From Chloromonas sp. AAM2 (taxonomy: Eukaryota > Chlorophyta > Chlorophyceae > Chlamydomonadales > Chlamydomonadaceae), in the NCBI GenBank assembly GCA_004335635.1, contig QAXH01004482.1, positions 7,449 through 41,744 of the forward strand: DNA of 34,296 nucleotides. Reading direction: 5' to 3'. Shown here one piece after another: positions 22,429 through 34,200 of this stretch. Position 1 is the first letter of the stretch. Every line of letters begins with the position of its first letter. The position numbers were made by a program, and so were the translations under genes. The notes under the pieces are model-generated. The model saw only the letters and a list, made by a program, of their open reading frames with translations, searched no databases and was not told where the DNA came from.

Positions 22429-22857
22429 GGCAAAAGAAATCAGGTAACTTAACAGTTGGTCACCACTCTTGGCAACAACAGCAAAGTCAGCTTGAACAAT
22501 TCTCAGCGTAAAAGCCTATGCAAATGCCATGTGCTTTGGTAACAGTCTGAATATGGAGGGACACGGCCGAACACGATGATCAACGAGAGGAGCTGCGCAC
22601 CACCTGTAAATCCTTGCACCAGTATTGAAGTTTAAACACACGCAGCGCGCCACTTCACTAGGGTCTTGCAGACAAAGTTTTCGCACACAGGGTCTGAACA
22701 AGGTGTAAAAAGCATGCCTCACACCCAGGGTGCTTATAAGATATGCTACCCTTGCCAGCACTTTCACAATCACATCTCGTGCGCAATCTCCGGTTGTGTG
22801 GCACACAAGATGAAACGTGTCTGCCTGTTTCCACCCTGAGATTGTGCGTGCCCCTGT

Positions 22858-23217
22858 TTGTTTGTGTCGGTTGCAAAATTCACGGTTGACAAGGATGTGC
22901 ACAGCAATGCTGACCTGTACGCCGGAACTCATCAACCTGCCATTAGTGCCCTGCTCAGAACACACAGGCTCAGGTGGCTAGGCCACATGGGNNNNNNNNN
23001 NNNNNNNNNNNNNNNNNNNNNNNNNNNNNNNNNNNNNNNNNNNNNNNNNNNNNNNNNNNNNNNNNNNNNNNNNNNNNNNNNNNNNNNNNNTTGCCAGTGA
23101 TGACATTCGTACTTTGCACCCTGCTACCAGTGACCTTTTTTGGCTTAACGATTGTCAGGCGCGTAATGCACCGTGGGTTGAACCATGAAAAGCCATGTAA
23201 TGATGATGATGATGAAG
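22858..23217 (+). mobile_element. Non-LTR retrotransposon, 3' end of reverse-transcriptase ORF with TGA-repeat tail
   Basis: The frame ending in NADLYAGTHQPAISALLRTH and then RLRWLGHM is the classic post-RT segment of LINE-type ORF2 proteins (the LRWLGHV signature). The 99-base gap interrupts it. After the gap an open frame (DIRTLHPATSDLFWLNDCQA, then APWVEP) ends at TGA 23186-23188 and is followed within 15 bp by a TGATGATGATGATGA tail. Short simple-repeat tails in place of poly(A) are known in some non-LTR clades. The 5' part is not recognisable upstream of about 22858, so the copy looks 5'-truncated. The same 3' end occurs at 32081-32140. Confidence 0.75.
22992..23090. other. Assembly gap (99 N)
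   Basis: A run of 99 N falls inside the retrotransposon remnant. The true length is unknown. A repeat-induced assembly break is the likely cause. Confidence 0.98.
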
Positions 23218-23447
23218 GATGTGCACCATAGCAGATTGGCTCTGGGAAAACATGGGACGTAAACTAAGGAGTCAGCAAGTCATGAGCTCTCTGAGCCACG
23301 CAAGTCATACGATCGTACAATCACTCTGGACATGTTTCTCTCTGCAACTGTTGAAGACCACGGCATGCGAGCCGTCAGATGCCTGTTGTAACAGGGATTC
23401 TCAACGGTTGGTCAGTTGCATCCGTGCTTCTCCATGTAAATGCTCCG

Positions 23448-23480
23448 TGTATATATATTATATATATATATATATATATT
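23448..23480. repeat. TA dinucleotide run
   Basis: This nearly pure (TA)n tract directly precedes dispersed repeat copy B. Copies A and C are preceded by shorter ATATATGTAT and GTATACGTAG strings, so the run may belong to the same element. Confidence 0.85.
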
Positions 23481-23543
23481 ACATCAAGGGGGACAACATG
23501 CACCGAGCGCGAACGTTAGCAAGCCATGCAAGAGACGAGGCTG
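23478..23543 (+). repeat. Dispersed repeat, copy B
   Basis: It matches copy A (10613-10678) at about 85 percent over 66 bp, sharing ACATGCACC, AGCGCGAACG and CCATGCAAGAGA. It lies about 260 bp after the end of the non-LTR remnant. Confidence 0.75.
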
Positions 23544-25232
23544 GATAGCTTGGTTGAATTGTCCTGACTGGACTGATGCCCATGCATGAAGAGGAGTCGC
23601 AATGCCCGGTGCACACTCACATCGGCCAGTGCACCCTCCTCTTGTGTTGGCAATGCGCACCCATTCTGTCATCAACACCACGTTGCCATCCTCTACACGG
23701 TTGCAACAGCAAGTGTTCACGTCGTTTTCGTACTACATCGGGTGACACTATGGGGACAAGATGTAAACGACAGCAGTTCCGTTAGTTCATGTTGGACTAC
23801 AACGATTACTCAATCACAACGACATGCGCAGTGTTTCGATAAGGCGTTGGACAAATCAACTACAGGTGGGGTACAAACCCAGGGCCTGAGAATGGTTTGG
23901 GTAGACCTTCCGTGAGGGAGTTCCGGGTAGACAAGCAGCCTGAAGCCCTGGTTTTTAACCTTGTGGGATGGCAAGGTGCATGGCAACAGAGCTGTGTATG
24001 ACACTGACTGAGGAGCTGAGTTCCTGTGTGTTCAGTAGAGTGTAGCCTCTGTATGCAGCCAACCGGACCATCGGTGATCGCTGTGTCGAACCGGGATGTG
24101 CCGGGCTGATTCAGATTTTGAACAACCCAAGAAAAGTGGGCAGATTCCAAAAGGTTGCAGATCCCAGCGGCAGGCAGCTGTACGCATGGAAACACGGCGA
24201 CGCAGCATCGGACGGTGGTGCACCTAGGCCAGTACTTCCAGGGAGTTAGCTGAAAAACCTGAGGCGAGTACTTGGAGGGTCAGGTCGCATGTGGCACATC
24301 GCAGGAGCACTTTGATCACCTTCGTTGATCCGCAACTAAGCCCAAATCTGTAGGGTGGTGTGTAAAGGGAACACAGGGGTAATTCTTGGCAGAGGTGCCC
24401 AGTGCAGAGGTGCGCATTGCAACACCTTATTTGAGTTGCATCTGCCACTTAAACACCTGACCGTACCATTACCTGACGTTATCATTTCATTTCACCAGCA
24501 CTGCTAGACACATAGAATCCTACTACTGAATGTCGCACCAGATTGTTCCTGCCCTTTCACTTCATGCCCATGATGGTGCGACATGTCAGAGCAGCCTCCG
24601 TGATCTCCTGCCCTTGCGAGCCTGACGATGATCACTGTCCTGACTGAACTCAATGTCACTGTCACTCTGTCACATGGTACATACATTCCGACACTACCGG
24701 CATCTGGTCTGCATGCACGCGACTATGACCTTTCACATCTTCCACTACCTGCTTGGCCTCTTGCACCTCTCAGTGCCATTCTGCCTACTCATGCCACCGC
24801 AGCTTTATCCCCCAAGTAACTGAGCGAGCTGTTCTTGGCCTTGTGCATTGCAGATCCCAGCACATCACCGGAGTGCATTCCAGCAAGACCACCATTCCAC
24901 CGCTGCTCAACTAACCGCACAGCTTCCAGTCGGGTCATCACTTACAGGCAGCTCTTCTTTCAGTGCTGAGACAAGACACGCCAAGACAAGGCTGGTGTTG
25001 GAAGCTATGTGACAGCAGCAGACTAACGCTTGAGCCAGGCGTCGAGGTTTGACCAGAACAGTTCGCTTCCTAGTTTAAAGCAGCCGTGCGGCTGTGGCAA
25101 TAAATGAAGGCTTAACATCAACAGCACAACCGTGCGTTGGCAGAGGCTTCCCAGTTCATAATCAGCGACAAAGGCAGCTGCACGGCCGGGACTTCACTGA
25201 ACTTGTCAGGAGAACAGCTGAAGCCAGGCAGC
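23544..25232. other. Gene-poor region upstream of the coiled-coil gene
   Basis: I see no supported gene in this 1.7 kb. Short open frames on both strands have no recognisable product. A plus-strand stretch near 24120-24230 reads VGRFQKVADPSGRQLYAWKH in one frame, flanked by stops; it could be a decayed transposon fragment or chance. The 5' UTR and promoter of the coiled-coil gene may lie at the right end. The frame containing its first proposed ATG is open back to a stop at about 25113. Confidence 0.5.
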
Positions 25233-28200
25233 ATGGAAAAGCAGCAGTCAGCTCCGTTTCCATGGCAGCAGTTGCACGTGCAACAGCAGGAGGTGGGTGC
25301 AACTGGCCTAGCAACCGGTGTGTAGTCCCCTTGCTTCTTGGCAATGTGTCAGCAGGTCTCAAGGCAAAGCTCATGGCAGATGTGGTGCATCTTAAAAAAT
25401 CATTTAATGCACAATCAGTGCAGTTGCTTGTTCATCACTACAGTTGTGTACCTTGTTTGGCACAACCATTCAGATTTTACTTGATTTTATTGGATATGTG
25501 ACTCGTTTTGGATTCGTTATCTTGTGGCACAATCAGAAGCTCCATGCTCCCCACTGCAATTTCCTGACCTGTTGTTCGCAGATTGCCTCTTACAAGCAGC
25601 AACTCCAAGCGGCACACCAGGAGGTGTGCGCATATCCCAGAGGCAACTCCAGTAGTGCCCTGCTACAAGAGCAAGGGATGCGTGGAAAGCCGGATCTGAC
25701 TTGGCGGCATTCATGCTCGTCCTGTTTCACAGGCTCCAAATGCTGTTTATTTTGTTCGTACCATTGACTGGTTTGTTGCTTAGACACCCAGTCATCTGCT
25801 CCTCCCAGCTGCTAATGGCTTGTTTGTTGCTTGTAGATTGCTGCTCTGAAGCTACAGCGTCCATTGCAACCTGGGGAGGTGAGGGTACGAGGCCAGGGCA
25901 AGTCATTGACCCTTGGTTTCCGCCCAACTCAGTACCGCCCTGTCCACACCCCATGCGCATGCCATTGGACTGCCCTCAGTCTCTGTGCAGCCCAGTAACC
26001 TTCTGTTCACACTTCGTATACATTCGCTGATGACGCATCTTCTTATAAACGTATACGTAGAGCAATTACACCAAGGAGATGCCATGCACCGATCGTGAGC
26101 GTTTGCCAGGAACGTGACTGTGCAGCTGGGGCTTGTGTTGCCGTTCAGGCCTCGCCGCTCAGGCAACAACTCCAGGACCTACAAAAGGAAGTAGGTCTAC
26201 TTGCTCAGTAGCATGTCTACCAGCGATCCATCAGGCAGTCCCACCAGTATACCTCGGTAGAGATGACACCAGCTTGTTCCAGAACACCTTCGGGTCTGAT
26301 CGGCAATGGAGGCGCACACTGCCCGTCATCATGCAAAGATATACATAGCAGACACCAGTGGAGTTGGCAAGGCGTTGGAGCCAAGCTCATCACCACTAGT
26401 GCACGGGAGACGCATGCACGAGACCTCTGCCTGATGCACACTTATGAATACGTTGTACCTCTTCAGACGCCTCACAGTTGCTGTGACTATGGAGCAAGAT
26501 GGGTCACTTAAGTTCGAGCAGTTCGCAACCACTCTGCACCATGCTGCACTGCACAAGCCTGGCCCAACTCCGATATGCTGCTTGTGAAGCCTGTTATCAA
26601 ATGCATAGCATGTTGTTTGCAACCCAGCAAGGGTTTCCGCTGGACCACCTTTGCAAGCTTTCCTCACTTGACGAGTGCTACGCAGGTGTCTGTTACCAGG
26701 CAGTCCCGCCCATCTCCTGCACGCTGTTCAGGTGCACGAAACCAATCTGACCACTGTTCACTCGGTTGTTTTGTTGCCTGCAGAACGCCGCCCTGAGGCA
26801 AGCAAATGATGAAATCCAGGTCATGGACGATGCAGAAATGCTTAGGTGAGACAGAATGAGGAGTGAGGATGGAGGGAGGGAGGGTGACCTTCTGACGCAC
26901 AGTATTTATTTGATGCGTTAGAACAAGGACGATGCCTCCTGAAAAATCATGATTGTTGACTGACGTTATAGGTACTATGTACTTGCTGGCACGTTGTGCC
27001 GACAATCACACAATCACAGGACGTGCTGAACTTGCAGAGGCAGCATAGTTGCCACGGTATCCACATTGACCAAGAAGGTGTCAACAGTTCAGATGCAAGC
27101 GAGTGAGATCAGTTCAGATGCGAGTAAGATCAGCTCAGATGCAAGGCAGTAGCTAGCTGTGGTATCGTCATAGGTCATGTCAATTGGCTGCCTGAAATAG
27201 TGCGGTTTGATATTATGTACTGGCGCTTCACAGGTTGAACACGATCATCACGGACCTTAAGCAGCAGGCGCTGGGCCTCAACCAGCAGCTGGTGCAGGCA
27301 CAGGAGGCCACCCGGGCGGCGCAGCAGGCGGCAGCAGCAGCCCAGCGGCAGGCAACGGCAGCGGTGCAGCAGCAGGCAACCAGCGCAGGAGCACAGCTCA
27401 ACAGTGCGGCAACACAGGTGCGTTAGCCTAGACGGCTTGTTTTGTTTTCTACCCTGACAAATTTCCTGACACAGGCACATGCCACTGCATGCCAACAACA
27501 TGCCACTGCTGCTCATGCTTCCTGTGCACTCATGCAAGCAAACCAAGCTCGGCATAGGAGTAACAGGTGGTCAAGCTCGGGCTGCCTTGTCTGATGTTGC
27601 TGTTAACCTCCTATTAGCCTTGCTATATTGCTCAGAGCAGGTCAGGGCGCCCCATCCCGTTCTGTGCCCCGTGACGGCTTCCTTGCTGTAAACACGTGTA
27701 CATACATAAAAAAAGGCCATGTGCTGATGACATGGATGGCAGGCCGTTGACCTGAAGCGGCGCATGGAGGAGGCACTGGAGGAGGCCCGGCAGGCCCGGA
27801 AGCAGGCGGACATGAAGCAGCTGGCGCTGGACGGGCTGGGCAGGTGCCTCAAGCAAGCGCAACAGGCAGCAGCGGACGCAAAGGAGCAGATCAAAGCAGC
27901 AAAAGACAAGGTAAGCCCTGGTATGTGCCCATAGCGCGGTAAGCAGCCTGTGCAACAGGTGGCAAGAGAAGCAGAAGAGACTTAGCGGAAGGCTAAGGTC
28001 GCATGGGTCAGAGGGCAATTGACCAGTTTTGCTTGTTGCTCAGTTCGCGTGCTGCACAGCCGCTCAAACATTATATGTCATGGCGCGTTGGGCATTTGCC
28101 GTGAATTGCAGGAGGAGGCAGCAGTCCAGGAGCTACAAGCCAAGGTAAGCATGCAGTACAAATGGAATCACTGATACAATCTCTACTTGTACAGGTAAGG

Positions 28201-31200
28201 TCTGCAGTGTGCCCATTGCATGATAAACAGGTGGCGCATGGAAAGCAGGTGGTGCATGGAAAGCAGGTGGTGCATGGAGAACAGGTGGTGCATGGAGAAC
28301 AAACGGTGATGTGTACCTTGTCTCTAGCGCAGCTGGCGCACCGACAGGCCCTGAGTAGGAGCCCAAGGGGAAGAGAGGAGAGCAGTAAGGTTAAACAGAA
28401 TGAATCCAAGGCCAGTTGTGCTGTGCTTGTGCCCTACTGAGCAGCCAACCTCATGCTGAATCTGTTTGCCGGTGACAGACTGTGTAGCAGCGGTGACAGC
28501 AAGAGCTGGGCAAGTCAGCATGTGTCAGCGGCTCTAACGCTCTGGCAATTTATCGAGTTTTTAGATATCCCTGAGCGGAGGGACACCCTTACGCGCATTG
28601 CATCAACCCTCACTGCGCGCAGCGACACGGATGTAGAAGGACAACAACAGTGCGGCATGCGTTCTGCATGTGATGCAGGAACAAGCAGCATTCCAGGAGC
28701 TGCAAGCTGTGAAGCAGCAGGCTGCGGAAGCTGACCAACAGGCACAGCAGGTGCGGGAGCGGCTGGCGGCCGCTGACGCCTACATCCAGCGGCTGCGGCT
28801 GGAGCTGGAGCAGGGCCAGTGGGCGGCAGCCAAGGGCAGCCGGCAGCTGCAGCTGCTCAGGCGGCAGCTGGAGAAGGAGCAGCAGGCTACTGCGGCTGGT
28901 CAGTGGGACTAATGGATGGGGTATATTTGAAATCCTCCCATGTCCATTTTGAGATCGGCGCAATCGGTTGCGTGACCCGCAACCCAGGAGCTAACGAAGG
29001 CATATGCTCAGGAAAAGAAGGTTGCAACTGATGCCAAACGTGCAGAAACATTATTCCGTTCCAACCATGCTAAGAGGTCACAACGAAACCTGGTGGTGCA
29101 GAGCACGCCCTGCTGACGCAAGTGCAGTGTGTCATGCCAAGCACGTGGCTGTTGTTTTACAACCATTTCAGGTGGTCTGCAGCAGGAGGTGGCACGGAGG
29201 CACGCGGAGGCGGCGAACAAGGCGTACGACGAAATCAAGGTGGGATGGGAATCAGGCCAGGCAAACCGCAGGGCTTGAGGTTTTACAAGTTTCATGCAAA
29301 CCGTTGTCATGTTTGACGCAATTCTTGGAGCAGGTCATGTTATCGTGAATTATGACACCGTTCAATGGCCATTGTGCCCTTTTGAAGTTGACCAGGGCCC
29401 GAGGCAGGCCTGGTGGGTTCTTCGGTTGACACACGGCCCGCAGACCAAAACTGACAGTTCAAATATGCAGAAGGTGTTTTTATGGAGGCATGTACCAGAT
29501 TTCATTGCAATCGGGCAAGCCAGTCGTTGATGTGAGGATTCTTACATTGTGCATGCCCGGATGTGTACAAGGCGGCACCTGGTGACCGCGGCCCTCTGGT
29601 GCCGTTGAAGACGGGGACCCAACACCGCATTTACACACACTTACACAAAAACTCAACATGGAAACTTATGGAAACTCAATATGGACTGAACATATCTGTA
29701 GCGCCCACCATGTGCAATGCAACACATTCAAGTTGTTCGTCTGGAGTCATGTCATTAGTTGGAATCACATCAAACCGGACTGATCGATCCGCTGTGGCGA
29801 GACTACAAGCAGGTGTGGTGATTCATTGGTTTGATGCGTATGCTCGTGCTGCAGGAGTTGCGGCAGAAGATCCACACGCTCCAGTCTGCTGAGACTGATC
29901 TCAAGGCCAAGGTGTGTGACACTTCATTTCAAGAGCGCATTTTCGTGCGATAGGATGGAACAGTCAGCAGCGTACACCCAGCAGGGTGTTAGGCGTTACC
30001 AAAGCCATCAGCCAGTCTATGGTATGCGCAAAACATGATGTTCCAGAACCAGGCATCCACGACCAGCAAGGAGCATGTCTCTGTGTCCATCTGGCAATAC
30101 TAGGCGTACACTGGTGGTCATGTGCCCCACTTTTCCAGGTGTCCCGGCTTGAGGATGAGGTGGCTAGCCGCAAGAGGAGCGAGCAGAAGGTCACCACCAT
30201 GCGCAACCACCTGCTGGGAACTGTGGATGAAGAGAAGAAAGCACTGGCGGAAGAGAAGCAAAAGGTAATCAGGCGTAGAGGTAGAGGCAAAGGTAGACAG
30301 AGGGTGCGTCTCCACTTCTGACCGAGAGGAAGGTCCCCATTCACCCCTAGCACGGTTCCCAGCCCCTTGTGCTCCGCATACCGCGCACTGCAGAAAAAGC
30401 GCCCAAACCAACTCCACTAGGTTCCAAGGACAGTAAAGGACTTCAAATTACACTGGCGCAGAATGGAACGATGGTTTTGGCTTGCAGTGTTCGCCCAAAC
30501 CCATCACAGCTTGTTTGAGTCTGGTATCCACCGCACGGGCATCGTTTAATTGTGTTATGCGGCATGGATGGCGTCTCGGTGCCAGATGATCGTCAGTGTG
30601 GTGGGAGGGCGCCTCGGAGGCGTGCGTTTTGGCATGCTTCACAGAGCTGAACGCCATCTCAATGGGGTTCGAGGATGGCGAGTACGGTGGCAGGAAATCA
30701 CCATGCGCTCTGCAGCGGCCAACTTGTCAAGCATAGCCCTGTGACAAGCAGCGTTGCAACTGATGGAACTGCAAGTCTTGTTGTGCAGGGCCGTGCTTGA
30801 CAAGTTGGCCGCTGCAGAGAGCACATGGTGATTTTTCTGCCACCGTACTTGCGTTCTTGAACCCCATTGAGATGGCGTTCAGCTCTGTGAAGCATGCTCA
30901 AACGCACGCCTCTGAGGTGCCCTCCGGCCGGCGTCTGGCACCGGAGACGCCATCCATTCTGCACAGCACAATAAAATGATGCCCTTGTGGTGCACACGAC
31001 CTCATCCCAGCATGTGATTGGTTTGGGCGACTATTCCACGCCCAAACCAGCATTCACGCCGCACGTGTTCGAGTGCAACTGGTTCAGACGCTTCCGGTGC
31101 GGTGTGTGAGTTGCCAAGGGCTTGGAAGGGGTAGGTCGGGACCCCTCTCTCGGTCAGAAGGCCTGCAAACGCCCATATCTGCACCAAACACTTTGCGCCC

Positions 31201-34200
31201 CACAGTCCAGAGGCTTACAAGACACACGGCAACGCATCACAACAGCTGCGGCCGACTATTCAAACTGGGACATGAAAGTTGGGGGTTGTGGGGCCGCCGG
31301 CGGATTTTGGAACCAGCGATACCAAACCCAAGCAAGCAAGCAAGCAAGCAAGCACGCAAACATGCACTCAGATATCAAGCTGTGCAACACACAGTTCCCC
31401 CCAGCGCTACGGTTGAATCTGGGCACGCTGCGCTTGGCATACCTAGTTGGATTACCGGCTTAGCTAGGTTTGCTAGCTAGTTTGGAGCAGTATGCTACAC
31501 AGATCATCACATGCACCATGAATGCTAGTGATCTCCTTGACGTACCTCACTGAGTACATCTAGGTTCTGTCTGGCAAGCCTTCCTGCAATCTCCCCAGTC
31601 CTTTCTGGCTCCTCTTGTGCAGTTAGTATCCAACCCCCTGATGGACAGCAATTGTTGGATAGCAATTGTTAGGTAGCAGTTGTGTTGACGCCTTCGCCAT
31701 AACCGCATCCTACGAGCACGTCCTATGCTTGTCTGTCGGCAGCACTCGCACTCGAGCCAAGCTCTTGCAGCAATCGGCTCACACATGTCCCGCCCCGCAG
31801 AGTGAGTCGCTGTCTAAGTCGCTGGATGAGTCGAGGAGGCTGGCGGATGCGCTGCAGAAGGACCTGCAGAGGCAGTTCAAGGCGCTGCAGGCGGCGGAGA
31901 AACAGGTACGGCCTTCGCTGAACCGTGCGCAAAGTTTTAACAACGGCTCTCGTAAGCAATCTGTCAAGGTACCAGTGTGCACCCGTTGAGCACCACAAGC
32001 TGCAGCAGCAGATGTGACTGGGTGCTGCCTTGGGTTCTCAACTCTTGGACCAACAACACCAGGGGGTGGGCAGACACAAGATCATCATCCTCATCATCAT
32101 CATTACATAGCTGATCATGGTTAAACCCACGGTACCGCAGAACCAACCAGCTAGGCGATCAGCAGCAGCCAACATCACCATCCTAAACCAAGCAAGGGCA
32201 TGATGACCCCATAAATTAAGCACATGCAGAGTTCAGGGCCCTCTGGAAGGACACACGATCATAGGCATGAGAATTGATAGAAAGTCGTCCGGCTGTTGGT
32301 CAGCCATTGGTACACATTCCTGTAAGGCACATGCCCCATCCTGCACTTCAGACTACTTGACGAGCCCTGACCTGTACCTCGCACACTACACACACTGTGC
32401 GCTGCATTGCACCCAATACAATTGGATGAATCCTGCATCTGTACCGAGCCTGTTTTATGTGGTACACTGTAGGTTCATGTGTTCAAGCCCCTGGCCGACA
32501 GAGCAGCCAACGACCGCGCAATGGCCGAGGCCACCACAAACAAGCTAAGAGACCTGCAGGCTAGCATGGAGGCCCACAAGGCGGCGTGTGAGGAAGATAC
32601 GACGAAGCTGCGCTCGGCCAGGCTGCGGCTTACCATTGAACTGGCGGCGTGTCGGGATGCCAACAAAACACTGCAGGCAGGTGGTTTGTAGACAGCAACA
32701 GTAAGTCACAGCGAGCCCACGGACATTGCTACGTGAACAGGCTCTGTTGCATTTGCGTTAGGCGCTGGGACCGCAATGCGTCAGATTCTTGATTGGTTGG
32801 TCTTTTGCTTATCTCAGGTTTGATGTGCGGCAGGGTGTTGCTAAGGATAATCAGTTCAAGGTAGCTAACATGCATGCAAAAGCTGGGTTTGCTTCTGGTG
32901 CTGCAGGCCGAACGCACAACCATGCAGGCAGCCTTGGCTTCTGCGCAAGCGGAGCTGGAGGCTGAGCGGGAGCGCGGCACAATGATGGCCACAGAAGCTG
33001 CAGCCTTCGCCTTAGAGCATGCATCAAAGACAGCCGGGGCACATGCGGCGGTTGAAAATGTTCCAGATACAACAGCTGGGTTGTCGGCCTTGGACCCTGT
33101 AAAACTTGAGAAAATGGATGTGGATGTGGCAGGAGCGAGTGCGGTCGGGGAGGCTCAGGAGCCCCCTGACCTGGGAGTGGGAGTGGACGCGGGGGTGGTT
33201 GCGGGAACGGTGCAAGCTAACACACCAGCCGACAAGCCAACGGCACAGTTCGGTTGCTCTGCGGTCCTAGGCAGTCCACAGGCACCTAGCACAGCCGCTG
33301 CTGGTGCTGCTGGTACTGCTGGTACTGGTGCTATTGCTGGTGCTGGTGCTGGTGCTGATGTTGCACAGAACAGTGTTGCAGCTCAAATTGCGGCTGCAGT
33401 TGCGGCATCCCGCAAACGCATCACAGCAACAATCCCGGTAAGTCCAGCCAGTCCGCCAGCTGCCATCCGCTCCCCAACCGCTCCAGTCCAGCCGGCCAGC
33501 CAGCGCCAGCCAAGCCCTCCAGCTGAAGCTGCCACCAGCCCAGCTGCCAGCTCACCCAGCGCTGCAGAGAAGCTACACACAAGCCAGTCAGGCGTGATTG
33601 CAAGCCCGTCCGCACCCGCCACCGCTCCCGCCATCGCCGATCCCGCTTTGTCCCACGCTGTGCCTTATTACCAACCCCATGCAACATTTCCACATGCACC
33701 ATATGACAGCTCAGGTTACAATCATCAGCTTTCCTGGAATCAATGGGAGGCACACACCAGCGGAGCATGGCCTGCACATGCTCATGGCCAATACAACCCT
33801 TACTCGAACTATGGCACTTCTGCCTATTCCAATTCCAGCTTGCCTTACTATCACCAGCAAGGGATGGAAATGTACCAGCAACCGACAGGGGCGTACGGTG
33901 GTTACATTTGGCCCAATGCGCAGCAGGGGCCACAGTGGGTGCAGCCAAAGCAGTGGGTGCGCATACCCAGGGAAAGCACACCCAGGAACGGATCGTCTGA
34001 AGCTGATGTGCCTGGCATGCCTGGGCATGCAGCCGGGTCTGCAGCTGCTGTGGCAGCGGTAGCGGCAGCTGGAGGGCAGCAAGTGGTATCTGCGGCTGAT
34101 CAGCAGCTGATGCCAGCTCAGGAGGCGCCGGAGCAGCAGGCACCAGAGCAGCAGGCACTACAGCAGCAGGCACCAGTTGTGATTGAACAGCAGCAGGCGC

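Larger units (their letters stand above)
30445..31065. repeat. Large inverted repeat (foldback) of about 300-bp arms
   Basis: The two transposase fragments face away from a centre near 30764. The inner edges also pair (TTGCAAC...TGCAA), so the loop is only about 10-20 bp. Transcribed in the intron of the coiled-coil gene, it would form a long imperfect hairpin. Confidence 0.8.

Noticed and set aside
22516..22965. 149-codon minus-strand frame next to the gap
   Set aside because: Partly antisense to the LRWLGHM reverse-transcriptase frame, which is the recognisable one. The product matches nothing I know. It could be another transposon piece.
25094..25501. 135-codon plus-strand frame overlapping the first coiled-coil exon
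   Set aside because: It is in a different frame from the Gln-rich segment that joins in phase to the 42-nt exons. Composition is not coiled coil.
28331..28389. Possible extra exon LAHRQALSRSPRGREESSK in the coiled-coil gene
   Set aside because: Flanked by AG and GT, but the donor GTTAAA is poor and the peptide lacks heptads. Left as intron.
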